Shown one piece after another: positions 45,717-54,302 of a stretch of 64,000 bases of DNA. The position numbers and the translations under genes are program-made. Origin of the DNA: Christensenellaceae bacterium OttesenSCG-928-K19 (lineage in GTDB: Bacteria > Bacillota > Clostridia > Christensenellales > Christensenellaceae); NCBI GenBank assembly GCA_030266015.1, contig JAJDHD010000005.1:1-64000 (forward strand), in the 5' to 3' direction. The stretch's first letter is position 1. The number at the start of each line of letters is the position of its first letter. Below the pieces are notes generated by a model. That model saw only the letters and a program-made list of their open reading frames with translations, did not search any database and had not been told where the DNA came from.

Positions 45717-47369
45717 TCAGTCGCCTCCGTTGAGTTTATAACGAATAATTTTTTTGGATGTATTCTTTTCAAATTCAGTGTCGCGCAGGCGCACAGAGAG
45801 TATGTGCTTGTAGCGCGGCAAGCCGCGGTTGATATCCGTAATTTGCTCCTTTAGCGCAGCTTCGATATCGGCAATGTCATTCTCGCTGGCATAATCCGTG
45901 TTTGGGTATACCTCCGCTGTGATCTGGTTGCCGCTCTGGAACACGGCGACCTCGCTAACAAGCGGCAGGTTAACAAGATATCCTTCCAGCTCTTCCGGGC
46001 TGACGTTTTCGCCGCTGTCCAAAATAATCAGGTTTTTCTTGCGCCCTGTGATATACAAAAAGCCGTCCATGTCAAGGTAGCCAAGATCGCCTGTCATATA
46101 CCAGCCATCCGCGAAAGTATCCTTTGTGGCCTGCTCGTCCTTGTAATACCCCATCATTACGTTGTCGCCCTTCACCAGTACCTCGCCGTCTGTTATCTTG
46201 ACGCGGCAGGTGGGCAGCACCGGCCCCACGGAATCGTCTTTATAGAAGTTTTCGCGGTTAACCGCCACCAGCGGGGAGCATTCTGTAATGCCATAGCCTT
46301 GCAGCATGGTGATTCCCAGCTGGCGGAAGGCCCGGGTAACAATGGGGTTCATGGGCGCGCCGCCCACAAAGCATTTTTTAAGCCGTCCTCCCAGCGCAGT
46401 GTGTACCTCGCCAAACAGTTTTTCTGTAAGGTCAATGTTTAGCTTCAACAAAAAGTCGCTGATCTTCATGCCTGTTTGCAGCTTTTTAATTTTGCCGCTT
46501 TTACGCGCGCTGTCCATTATCTGCCGGAAAAGCGTATCCGCTATAAGGGGCACAAGCGCCATTGCTGTGGGTTTGAACAGTTGCATGTTGGCAAGGAACA
46601 GCTTCAGGTTTTCGTTAAAGCAGATGGTGGAGCCATGGTGTAATATGGCAAGTATGCCGCAGTTGCTCTCATAGGCATGGTGCATGGGCAGCACAGAGAG
46701 GAATATGTCGTCCTCTGTAAAAAGGATGTGCTGTGTCGCGCCGTCAAAGCTGGCAATCATATTTTTCTGCGACAGCATAACGCCCTTGGAAAGGCCACTG
46801 GTGCCGGACGTGAAATAAATGGCGGATAACGCCTCTGGATCGGGCTGCACATCCGCAAAAGTAGTATTGCCGCCGCTCACTATTTTTTTTCCATCCGCAA
46901 GGATGGTAGAAAGCGGTGTATACTTTGTGTCATCCGACATGCAGATGAATTCCTTCACGCCCTGCAAATCGTCTTTTATGGCGTCAATATTTTTTTCCTG
47001 CGATTTTGCGAACACCAGCACCTGCACATCCGCAAACTCCACCAGCTCCTTCATGCGCTCGGGGCCAAGCTCACGATCGAGCGGCACAATAACGCCCGCA
47101 CCGCAAAGAGCAGTGAAGAATGTGAGAATCCATTCATAGGAATTCTCGCCCACCACGCCAATATGCGCACCTTGCAGACCTTTTTCCGTAAGGGCAGAGC
47201 CAAAGCTGTCGATGTCGTTTTTAAACTGCTCCCAGGAAATACCCTGGTAGTTCTCGGCGTCTAAGCGCACGCGAAAAGCATCCTTGTGCGGTGTATTAGC
47301 TATGCGGTACGTCACAATGTCCTTGATCCGCTTTACATCTCGGGTTTGATTGTAGGGATAGGGTTTCAC
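45717..47369 (-). CDS. AMP-forming acyl ligase (acyl-ACP synthetase-like)
   Basis: 550 residues of the ANL superfamily. P-loop-like motif IYFTSGTSGLSKGVMLSQ, the GYGITECSPLVAVN block, the hinge YMTGDLGYLDMDGFLYITGRKK, and the C-terminal lysine region LRDTEFEKNTSKKIIRYKL. The start is GTG at 47369: GGAGGAG sits 5 bases before it. The gene directly precedes an ACP gene and has a paralog with its own ACP at 52.4-54.1 kb. The likely reaction is loading a fatty or other acyl group on the carrier. Confidence 0.87.
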   Translation of the reverse strand: MKPYPYNQTRDVKRIKDIVTYRIANTPHKDAFRVRLDAENYQGISWEQFKNDIDSFGSALTEKGLQGAHIGVVGENSYEWILTFFTALCGAGVIVPLDRELGPERMKELVEFADVQVLVFAKSQEKNIDAIKDDLQGVKEFICMSDDTKYTPLSTILADGKKIVSGGNTTFADVQPDPEALSAIYFTSGTSGLSKGVMLSQKNMIASFDGATQHILFTEDDIFLSVLPMHHAYESNCGILAILHHGSTICFNENLKLFLANMQLFKPTAMALVPLIADTLFRQIMDSARKSGKIKKLQTGMKISDFLLKLNIDLTEKLFGEVHTALGGRLKKCFVGGAPMNPIVTRAFRQLGITMLQGYGITECSPLVAVNRENFYKDDSVGPVLPTCRVKITDGEVLVKGDNVMMGYYKDEQATKDTFADGWYMTGDLGYLDMDGFLYITGRKKNLIILDSGENVSPEELEGYLVNLPLVSEVAVFQSGNQITAEVYPNTDYASENDIADIEAALKEQITDINRGLPRYKHILSVRLRDTEFEKNTSKKIIRYKLNGGD

Positions 47370-47445
47370 GTTTTCTCCTCCGTTAAATAAAAAAGATAAT
47401 TGCGTTTTTGCCTTTGTTACAGACAAAAAGGATAAACGAAAAATG

Positions 47446-48240
47446 TTAAGCTTCTTCGCCGGCCTCCTCTTCCGGCGCTACATAATCGATTGCGCCCTCA
47501 TAGCCCTTTCGCAGGGCTGTTTTGAGCGTTTCGTTCTTGGGGTAATCAGTTGTAACGACACATTCCGTGCCGGGTGCGCAGTTTTCATAGATCCACCGGG
47601 CGTCCGGCACAAACAAGCGAATACAGCCGTGTGAGCCGGGCTTGCCAAGGTTGTTGTAAGAGCTCATGGTATAGGAATCCCCGCTGCGCGAGGTGTACAG
47701 CAGCGAATGAAAATAAAAGCTGCCATGCATTTGGCTCCAATATTGCGCATAGCAGTTAAAATTAACAAAAAAACCAAAGCGGTGGTATGTCTCGCCCATG
47801 TTGTAGGTACCCTCGGGCGTCCAGTTGCCATTGCCGCCCGTGGTGCAAATCATCACGCGCTCCAAGTTAATAAAGTTACCTTTTTCATCCTTGGAAAAAG
47901 CATAGATACATTGATTATGGTAATCGACCACCAGCTTATAGGTATCCGGGTCGGGCCGGTCTGTTACTTCCTCATAGTCGCCGTTGTCTCCCACCTGCTC
48001 CTCAAACGGGGCGACAGAAGCGGGGGCATATCGATCCAGCCAGGCCATGGTATATGGCACAAGGCGTTCCCCGGTTTCCTCCTCGCCCGGCTCCGGCACA
48101 GTCTCTTCTGACGGGTTGTCCTGCTCTTCGGCGGCAGGCTGCGCGGTGGCGGCAGAGTCTTCCTGCATGGGCGCAATGGTAAAGCTGCACAAAAGCAGTG
48201 CGCACAAAGCAAGTGTGGCTAAAGAGGTTAATTTAAACAT
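47446..48240 (-). CDS. secreted L,D-transpeptidase (YkuD)
   Basis: 264 residues. A signal peptide (residues 1-25, TSLATLALCALLLCSFTIAP) leads to an acidic, Pro-Glu-rich linker, then a YkuD domain. The domain has HSLLYTSRSGDSYTMSSYNN and the catalytic motif GSHGCIRLFVPDARW with the nucleophile cysteine at about residue 206. Such enzymes make 3-3 crosslinks or attach proteins to peptidoglycan outside the membrane. ATG 48240 follows GGGGGTG by 6 bases; a TTG five codons before is less likely. Confidence 0.9.
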   Translation of the reverse strand: MFKLTSLATLALCALLLCSFTIAPMQEDSAATAQPAAEEQDNPSEETVPEPGEEETGERLVPYTMAWLDRYAPASVAPFEEQVGDNGDYEEVTDRPDPDTYKLVVDYHNQCIYAFSKDEKGNFINLERVMICTTGGNGNWTPEGTYNMGETYHRFGFFVNFNCYAQYWSQMHGSFYFHSLLYTSRSGDSYTMSSYNNLGKPGSHGCIRLFVPDARWIYENCAPGTECVVTTDYPKNETLKTALRKGYEGAIDYVAPEEEAGEEA

Positions 48241-48323
48241 TCGCGGCACCCCCAAATCAATAAAATCACATAGATAAGAATATTGTATACCAAATGTGAA
48301 AAATAAGCAATCTGAGGAAGATG

Positions 48324-49223
48324 TCAGATGTCTATTGTCTTTTTTGCGTGGGGGCGGAGGTTTAGCACAAAAAGTGCGGAAATTACGGCAATAACACCAA
48401 GTACGCCTGCGGGGGTAAGGCTTTCGTGGAAAAACAGCACACCGATGATTGTGGCTACGACAGGCTCTACAGACGCAATGATAGAGGCTTGGCCGGACTC
48501 CACGCGGGACAGCCCGGCGGTATAAAGCAGATAAGGCAAAATGCCGGATACAGCAGCAAAAAGAAGGATAAACAGAAGAAGAGAGGGATTGTCACCCAAA
48601 ATGGCGGGAATGCTGCCAAGGTCTGCCATGGGGGTTACACCGATGGAAGCAAAAACAAAGGTATATGCCGTTACGGTAAAGGTATGATAACGGTTCAGCG
48701 CATACCTGCCAAAAATACTGTATAGGGCATACAGGAAACCGGACAGAAGACCCGCTATAATGCCTGTTTTTGTAACAAAAAGGTTTTGCCCAAAAATACC
48801 CGTCACCAGCACGCAGCCAAAGAATGCCAGAATCAGCGCGATTAGCTTGCGCTTTGTCATTTTTTCCTTAAAGAAGAGAAGAGAAAGAAGCATGACAAAG
48901 ACGGGTGCCGTGTAAAGCAGTACGGCTGCGACGGAAAGGGAGGTTTCGCCCATGGCGATAAAATAGCAATAATTAAACAGCACAAAGCTGGCAATGCCCG
49001 TGCCTGCAAAGCACCAAATGTCCCGCAGGCGGATTTTAAGCATCCCGGGATTTTTGATGGCAAGGAACACAACCAAGACGGCGGCGGAGATATATGCCCG
49101 GAATGCGATAAGCTGCATGGGCGAAAATCCCGCCGCGGTGAGCGTGCGTACAAATATGCCGATTGTGCCCCATAGGGCGCCCGCCGCGATAATGGCGAGG
49201 TAAGCGGTTTTTCTGGTGGGCAT
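48324..49223 (-). CDS. EamA-family (DMT) transporter
   Basis: 299 residues with ten hydrophobic segments arranged as two EamA repeats. The first begins AIIAAGALWGTIGIFVRTL and the second near residue 155 with GIIAGLLSGFLYALYSIFGR. The late SIEPVVATIIGVLFFHESLTP-like block (ASVEPVVATIIGVLF, then GVLGVIAVISA) is typical. Drug/metabolite transporters export amino acids, nucleosides or other metabolites; the substrate is not predictable. Its ATG is preceded by AAGGAGC. It is probably the first gene of the leftward unit leading to the transpeptidase. Confidence 0.9.
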   Translation of the reverse strand: MPTRKTAYLAIIAAGALWGTIGIFVRTLTAAGFSPMQLIAFRAYISAAVLVVFLAIKNPGMLKIRLRDIWCFAGTGIASFVLFNYCYFIAMGETSLSVAAVLLYTAPVFVMLLSLLFFKEKMTKRKLIALILAFFGCVLVTGIFGQNLFVTKTGIIAGLLSGFLYALYSIFGRYALNRYHTFTVTAYTFVFASIGVTPMADLGSIPAILGDNPSLLLFILLFAAVSGILPYLLYTAGLSRVESGQASIIASVEPVVATIIGVLFFHESLTPAGVLGVIAVISALFVLNLRPHAKKTIDI

Positions 49224-49308
49224 GGTTGCTCCTTACATTACACAAAAGATTCAAAGAACATTATGCACAAACAGGAAAAACAAGTCAACTGATGCGGCGG
49301 AAAGGTTT

Positions 49309-49337
49309 TTGACATCATAAGAAAAACTCACTATAAT
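49309..49337 (+). promoter_or_regulatory. DUF1538-PII operon promoter, perfect consensus
   Basis: TTGACA (49309-49314), 17 bases, TATAAT (49332-49337). A leader of about 34 bases carries AGGAGG before the TTG start. Confidence 0.9.
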
Positions 49338-49377
49338 AAATAGGAATAAATGAACAAAGCATAGGAGGCGCCTTTTT

Positions 49378-50955
49378 TTGGAGAAAGCAAAAGTACAACA
49401 GAAGATAAAAGAAGGCCGCCACCGCATGAATAAAAACCTGAAGGCCAAAATCAAGGAATCGCTGACCTCGGTTTTGCCTATCACTATTATTGTCCTTGTG
49501 CTACATTTTACGATTACACCGCTCTCGGGCGGTACGCTTGCGTTGTTTTTGGTGGGCGCATTTTTCCTGATTGTGGGCATGGGGCTTTTTACATTGGGTG
49601 CGGATCTTTCTATGATGCCCATGGGTGAAACGATCGGGTCTGAGCTGACAAAATCGCGTAAGCTGTTATTGCTGATTGTTGTGGCGTTTGTGATGGGCAT
49701 GTTCATCACCATTGCCGAGCCAGATTTGCAGGTGCTTGCAGAGCAGGTGTCCTCTATCCCAAACATGACGCTGATTTTGACTGTGGCAGTGGGAGTTGGT
49801 CTTTTCCTTGTGCTGGCATTGTTGCGTATTGTGTTTCAAAAGAGCCTGCGTGTATTGCTGATTATTTGTTATGCCGCAATTTTTATCATCGCAGCCTTTG
49901 CTTCCGACAGCTTTCTTGCTGTGGCGTTTGATTCGGGCGGCGTGACCACCGGCCCCATCACGGTGCCGTTTATATTGGCGCTGGGCATTGGTGTGGCGGC
50001 AGTACGCGGCGGCAAAAGCTCGCAGGACGACAGCTTTGGGCTGGTGGCAATCTGTTCGATAGGGCCCATCCTTGCGGTGCTGCTTTTGGACATGTTTTTC
50101 CGGAATTCCGGCGCGACGTATGCGGAGGTAGCCCCAACGGAGATCAACAGCGTTGTTGAGCTTTTTGAGGCGTTTGGGCATGGGTTCCCAGAGTATTTTA
50201 AGGAAGTTGGCATTGCGCTTTCTCCCATCATCATATTCTTTGCCATTTTCCAGATATTTGTGTTGAAGCTGCCCAAAACGCAGATCATTAAAATGATCGT
50301 GGGTATTGGGTATACTTATATTGGGCTTGTGTTGTTCCTCACAGGTGTGAATGTGGGCTTTTTGCCAATCGGCAACTACATTGGTGCACAGATTGGCTCA
50401 CTGGATTACAATTGGATATTGATACCGCTTGGCGCGGTGATGGGGTTCTTTGTGGTTATGGCAGAGCCGGCGGTGCACGTGCTCAACAAGCAGGTGGAGG
50501 AAATCACCGTAGGCGCCATCACAAAAAGATCCATGCTCATGTCGCTTTCCATTGGCGTGGCAATCTCCATTGGGCTTTCCATGATCCGCGTGGTTACCGG
50601 GCTTTCCATCTGGTGGTTTATACTGCCGGGGTATGGCATTGCGCTTGCGCTCACGTTTTTTGTACCCAGGGTGTTTACCGCTATTGCCTTTGACTCAGGT
50701 GGCGTGGCCTCTGGCCCCATGACGGCAACGTTCCTTTTGCCTTTTGCCATGGGTGCGTGTGCTTCTGTGGGTGGAAATATTATGACAGACGCGTTTGGTC
50801 TTGTGGCAATGGTTGCCATGACGCCGCTCATCACCATACAGGGCTTGGGGCTTGTGTACAAGATTAAGCTGAAGAGGGAAGAAGGGCTGGAAAAACCCGA
50901 AGGCGGACTTGTCCCTGTTTTGGATGAAGAGGATGAAGAAATTATCGATCTTTAA
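49378..50955 (+). CDS. DUF1538 membrane transporter, two-repeat fusion
   Basis: 525 residues with two DUF1538 repeats in one chain, each with about six hydrophobic segments. Mirrored motifs show the duplication: FIAEPD-like TIAEPDLQVLAEQV and AEPAVHVLNKQVEEI; VAFDSGGVTTGPITVPFILALG and IAFDSGGVASGPMTATFLLPF; DDSFGLVAICSIGPI and TDAFGLVAMVAMTPL. In other bacteria DUF1538 pairs (UmpA/UmpB) have been described as two-component Na+/H+ antiporters; whether this one moves cations is inference. The TTG start at 49378 is chosen for AGGAGG 9 bases before it. It is followed by two PII-like genes. Confidence 0.85.
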   Translation: MEKAKVQQKIKEGRHRMNKNLKAKIKESLTSVLPITIIVLVLHFTITPLSGGTLALFLVGAFFLIVGMGLFTLGADLSMMPMGETIGSELTKSRKLLLLIVVAFVMGMFITIAEPDLQVLAEQVSSIPNMTLILTVAVGVGLFLVLALLRIVFQKSLRVLLIICYAAIFIIAAFASDSFLAVAFDSGGVTTGPITVPFILALGIGVAAVRGGKSSQDDSFGLVAICSIGPILAVLLLDMFFRNSGATYAEVAPTEINSVVELFEAFGHGFPEYFKEVGIALSPIIIFFAIFQIFVLKLPKTQIIKMIVGIGYTYIGLVLFLTGVNVGFLPIGNYIGAQIGSLDYNWILIPLGAVMGFFVVMAEPAVHVLNKQVEEITVGAITKRSMLMSLSIGVAISIGLSMIRVVTGLSIWWFILPGYGIALALTFFVPRVFTAIAFDSGGVASGPMTATFLLPFAMGACASVGGNIMTDAFGLVAMVAMTPLITIQGLGLVYKIKLKREEGLEKPEGGLVPVLDEEDEEIIDL

Positions 50956-50985
50956 TATATAGACGGAAGTATATGAGGTATCGTT

Positions 50986-51381
50986 ATGGATGGGCAACAA
51001 AAAGGTGCGCCTAAGCGCATAAAGCTTTTGGTCACCATTGTGGACAGGGGCAAAGGGAAAGAAGTGCGAGAGGTCGTGAACAAAGCGTGCAGGGCGTTTC
51101 ATCTTTCCTTTATGGGACGTGGTACGGCCGCGTCAGAAATACTCGATTACCTTGGCCTTGGGGAAACGGAAAAGGACATAGTGATGTCTGTTGTGCGGGA
51201 AGAATGCCTGGATGAAGTGATGTTGGCGCTGCAAAAGAACCTGCGGCTGGATATCCCCGGCAACGGCATTGCGTTCACCATCCGTATTACCAGTGTGGGC
51301 GGGCCGGTTACGCTGAATGTTATCTCTGGTACACCGGAAACGTTGGAGGAATATGCAAGGAAGAGGAGAGAAGGCAAATGA
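50986..51381 (+). CDS. PII-like signalling protein 1
   Basis: 131 residues with a ferredoxin-like PII fold. The start RIKLLVTIVDRGKGKEV is followed by the T-loop region HLSFMGRGTAASEILDYLGLGETEKD and a nucleotide-site end IPGNGIAFTIRI. It lacks the uridylylation YRGxEY loop of GlnB, so it is not a nitrogen regulator of that kind. It probably senses nucleotides and gates the DUF1538 transporter. It overlaps the second PII gene by 4 bases. Confidence 0.85.
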   Translation: MDGQQKGAPKRIKLLVTIVDRGKGKEVREVVNKACRAFHLSFMGRGTAASEILDYLGLGETEKDIVMSVVREECLDEVMLALQKNLRLDIPGNGIAFTIRITSVGGPVTLNVISGTPETLEEYARKRREGK

Positions 51382-51752
51382 CGGGAAATAGAATAAGGAC
51401 AAACCCTGATGAAAGCCAGTACCGGCTGATATTGACCATTGTAAACCGCGGGTTTGCGGACGAGGTGATGGACGCAGCACGTGATGCGGGTGCGCATGGT
51501 GGCACGGTGCTCTATGCGCGGGGGTCGGGCGTGCACGAGATGCAGAAGTTTTTTGGCATCACCATAGAGCCGGAAAAAGAAGTGGTGCTGATCCTTGTGG
51601 ATGTGGAATCGCGCGACCAGATCATGAAGGCGATTTGCAAGGGTGCCGGGCTTAACACCGAGGGCCGCGGTATGTCATTTACCCTACCGGTGGATGATGT
51701 GATGGGGATTGTGCATCTGATGAAAGGCGCAGACGCTACAGAACCGCCGTGA
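51378..51752 (+). CDS. PII-like signalling protein 2
   Basis: 124 residues, paralog of the preceding protein. LILTIVNRGFADEVMDAARDA is followed by GAHGGTVLYARGSGVHEMQK and FFGITIEPEKEVVLILV, then EGRGMSFTLPVDDVMGI. The GGTVLYARG T-loop differs from the first one, so the two may respond to different ligands or form mixed trimers. The ATGA overlap shows coupled translation. It is the last gene of the operon. Confidence 0.85.
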   Translation: MTGNRIRTNPDESQYRLILTIVNRGFADEVMDAARDAGAHGGTVLYARGSGVHEMQKFFGITIEPEKEVVLILVDVESRDQIMKAICKGAGLNTEGRGMSFTLPVDDVMGIVHLMKGADATEPP

Positions 51753-51784
51753 TAAGGAATCAATATAAACAAAAGTTTTTTATG

Positions 51785-51830
51785 CAGCCATCTGTTTTCG
51801 CGGCCAGCGGGGGGCAGTGTGGCTGTTTTT
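51785..51830 (+). terminator. terminator of the DUF1538-PII operon
   Basis: CAGCCA (51785-51790) pairs with TGGCTG (51820-51825), extended by CTG/CAG; TTTTT follows. Confidence 0.7.
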
Positions 51831-51897
51831 GCTTAAAAAAAGCATAAGTGCATGGCAACGGTTACACTTCACACAAGCCAGCTTGCTGGATAAAAGA

Positions 51898-51923
51898 AAA
51901 GGCCCGCTATAATGCGGACCTTT
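51898..51923. terminator. terminator of the second ACP gene
   Basis: AAAGGCCCGC (51898-51907) and GCGGACCTTT (51914-51923) with one mismatch. TCTTTT follows on the minus strand. Confidence 0.7.
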
Positions 51924-51958
51924 GGGATAAAAATAATAAATATGATTTCAGTTGTTTA

Positions 51959-52213
51959 TTATGCCTGTACAAGCGAGATTTTCATTTGCTTTTCTTCAAT
52001 ATACCGGACAACGTCTTCCACTGTGTTAAACAAGCGCAGGTCGCGGTCGGGAATCTCTATTTTAAATTCCTTCTCAAACGCAATTACCATCTCCATCAAT
52101 CCAAACGAATCGATATCGAGGTCGCTCACCAAGTGCTTGTCCAGCGTGATTTCCTCCGGGTCGTGCGGGCAAGTCGTTGCCAGCAGCTGTTGTACTATGG
52201 AAAAATCAACCAT
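51959..52213 (-). CDS. second acyl carrier protein, ligase-linked
   Basis: 84 residues with an ACP fold. The attachment serine is Ser36 in SDLDIDSFGLMEMVIAFEKE, followed by FKIEIPDRDLRLFNTVEDV. DSFGL replaces the DSL of AcpP. The ATG at 52213 is preferred over an earlier start because GGTGGTGAG precedes it. It lies 182 bases after the second ACP-linked ligase and likely receives the acyl group made by it. Confidence 0.85.
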   Translation of the reverse strand: MVDFSIVQQLLATTCPHDPEEITLDKHLVSDLDIDSFGLMEMVIAFEKEFKIEIPDRDLRLFNTVEDVVRYIEEKQMKISLVQA

Positions 52214-52395
52214 TGTTCTCACCACCTTTCCATCGGGCTGTTTGCATAAAGCTGTTTAGCCCTGTTTATAGCCGATTTTTCGAACTTTGCCGTTATTATC
52301 TTATCAATACCTAGCGTTTGCTAAAAGCTTGTTTTTTGCTCAAACTCCATCAAACCCCGGTTAAAGCATAGCGTACTCTACTTTATTGATATCCA

Positions 52396-54066
52396 TCAAT
52401 GCTTGATCACAAACCGTTTAATGGACTTTTTGGTTGTTTTCTCAAATTCAGTATCCCGCAGTTTGAATTCGTGCACCTGTTTGTACCCGGGCAAGCTTTT
52501 GTTTACTTCCGCAATATCATTTTCCAGTTGCTTTTGAAGCTCTTCTGCCGTATATTGCGCTGCGTGGGTTTCCTCCGGGTAGATCTCTGCTACAAGGCCT
52601 GTCTCAGAAAGCCCGTCTGCAAGCGGGGCATATACCACCACTTCTTTGATATACGGAATGCGCATCAGGTAGCCTTCAATCTCTTCCGGATACACATTCT
52701 TGCCGTTAGAGAGCACAATCAGGTTCTTTTTGCGCCCGGTGATAAACAGGTAGCCATCTTCATCCAGATGCCCAATATCCCCGGTGTTAAACCAGCCATC
52801 CTGCAAAACCTCGGCTGTGGCTTGTGGGTTTTTGTAATACCCCAGCATAACGTTATCGCCTTTAACCCAAATCTCGCCGCTGCCGTCCTCAGCCTCTTCC
52901 CTGATTGTAACACGGCAGCAGGAAATTGGCAAACCGATGGAGCCGTCTTTGTTTTCCCAGTCGGGATTAACAGACACAAGCGGTGAACACTCCGTGATGC
53001 CGTAGCCCTGCAAGAGCAATATGCCAAAGTCGCGGAATGCCTTGGAATAAAACGCCGCCAGCGGTGCGCCGCCGCATATGATCAGCTTCAGGTTGCCGCC
53101 AAGCGCGTCTATGATATCTTTAAAAAGCTCCCGGCGCTTGTCCACGCCCTGCGCCATCAGCTCTTCGCTCTTTTGCAGCGCCTGCTTCAGTTGCTCCTCG
53201 CCGCCGTTTGCTTTGGCGTTCGCCCATATTTTGCGGTACATCATTTCCACATAAAGCGGCACAAGGGTGAGCATATCTGGTTTGAAGAGCTGCAGGTTTT
53301 GCAAAAAATACCGTGGGCTGTCGTTAATGCAAATGGTTACGCCGCCCATAATTTCCATCATAATGCCATGCGCAAATTCGTAGGAATGGTGAATGGGCAA
53401 TACCGACATGCATACCTTGCCCGGCCTCATATGTCTTAATTCGCCCGCTGCCGCACTCAATATATTCTTTTGCGTCAGCATCACGCCTTTGCTTTTTCCT
53501 GTTGTGCCAGAGGTATATAGCAACGATGATAACTGTCCTTCGTTTGCCGCGCTATTCTTATACGCTGTTTGATCCAGTGTTTTGCCATGCTCTACCAGCC
53601 TGTCAAAGCTCAGGAATGCGCTGGCGTCGTCCCGCTCCGCCATGCCAATGAAGCACTCTACATTAGGCAGGCTGCCCTTGATAGACTCCATCACCTCTTT
53701 AAACGTGGCCGAATAGACCACCGCCGCCGCGCCGCTATCGTTCAAAACATTGGCAATTTCATCCTCCGGCAGCTCTTTGTCCACTGGCACAATTACACCG
53801 CCGCCGCAAACCGCTGCAAAATACGTCGCGATCCACTTTACGCTTGTTTCGCCAATCACGGCAATTTTGCCATCTGCGAGGCCTTTTTCCAGCAGTGCCG
53901 CGCCCAGGCTGTTTACAATATCCGCAAATTCCTCGCAGCTTGTGTTTTTTATGCCCTCGCCATCCTTCTCGCGGAACATGTCGCGTCCCTGGTATACGGC
54001 GGGGCATGTTTCCATCAGCTCTCGAAAGGAGCCGTAATTTCTTATTTCATATAATTCGTGCGTCAT
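52396..54066 (-). CDS. second AMP-forming acyl ligase (acyl-ACP synthetase-like)
   Basis: 556 residues, clearly paralogous to the ligase at 45.7-47.4 kb. LLYTSGTTGKSKGVMLTQ is the P-loop-like motif, GYGITECSPLVSVNPD the next block, NTGDIGHLDEDGYLFITGRKK the hinge, and LRDTEFEKTTKKSIKRFVI the lysine region. Both share the LRDTEFEK tail and a neighbouring ACP gene. It is a cytosolic enzyme that activates a fatty or related acid. ATG 54066 follows AGGAGG. A promoter is seen at 54100-54128. Confidence 0.88.
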   Translation of the reverse strand: MTHELYEIRNYGSFRELMETCPAVYQGRDMFREKDGEGIKNTSCEEFADIVNSLGAALLEKGLADGKIAVIGETSVKWIATYFAAVCGGGVIVPVDKELPEDEIANVLNDSGAAAVVYSATFKEVMESIKGSLPNVECFIGMAERDDASAFLSFDRLVEHGKTLDQTAYKNSAANEGQLSSLLYTSGTTGKSKGVMLTQKNILSAAAGELRHMRPGKVCMSVLPIHHSYEFAHGIMMEIMGGVTICINDSPRYFLQNLQLFKPDMLTLVPLYVEMMYRKIWANAKANGGEEQLKQALQKSEELMAQGVDKRRELFKDIIDALGGNLKLIICGGAPLAAFYSKAFRDFGILLLQGYGITECSPLVSVNPDWENKDGSIGLPISCCRVTIREEAEDGSGEIWVKGDNVMLGYYKNPQATAEVLQDGWFNTGDIGHLDEDGYLFITGRKKNLIVLSNGKNVYPEEIEGYLMRIPYIKEVVVYAPLADGLSETGLVAEIYPEETHAAQYTAEELQKQLENDIAEVNKSLPGYKQVHEFKLRDTEFEKTTKKSIKRFVIKH

Positions 54067-54099
54067 TTTGCCTCCTGTTCACTTGCCTTTTCAGCACAC

Positions 54100-54128
54100 A
54101 TTATACAGATTTGACTGGAAAATAGCAA
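54100..54128 (-). promoter_or_regulatory. promoter of the second ACP-linked ligase
   Basis: On the minus strand TTGCTA (54123-54128), 17 bases, TATAAT (54100-54105). A perfect dyad (54129-54145) abuts the -35 box. Confidence 0.7.
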
Positions 54129-54242
54129 GCTGGCGAAACGCCAGCCGCAGGTATAATCCTGTTGTATGCCGGGAAGCTCCGGCATACTTACAGAAATGCT
54201 AGGTGCCGGGCAACCCTTACCCTCAACGGGTTGAAAGAGCAC
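54129..54242. other. cluster of four stem-loops in an intergenic region
   Basis: Four inverted repeats in 114 bases: GCTGGCG/CGCCAGC (54129-54145), CAGG/CCTG (54148-54161), GTATGCCGG/CCGGCATAC (54164-54187), and CAACCC/GGGTTG closed by GTGC/GCAC (54203-54242). They may form a structured RNA on the plus strand ending at the hairpin near 54,277, or be DNA sites. No known riboswitch class is recognised. Confidence 0.45.
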
Positions 54243-54252
54243 ATGATATAAA

Positions 54253-54282
54253 AAAGAGACTGATCTACAGCCTCTTTATTTT
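54253..54282. terminator. terminator of the FliD-like gene, possibly bidirectional
   Basis: AAAGAG-A-CTG pairs with CAG-C-CTCTTT. T-rich runs follow on both strands. Confidence 0.65.
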
Positions 54283-54302
54283 TGTTCATCTGTTATTTTT
54301 AC

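Noticed and set aside
54129-54242. c-di-GMP, cobalamin or ZTP riboswitch
   Set aside because: Hairpins are present but none of the conserved core sequences of these classes could be matched.
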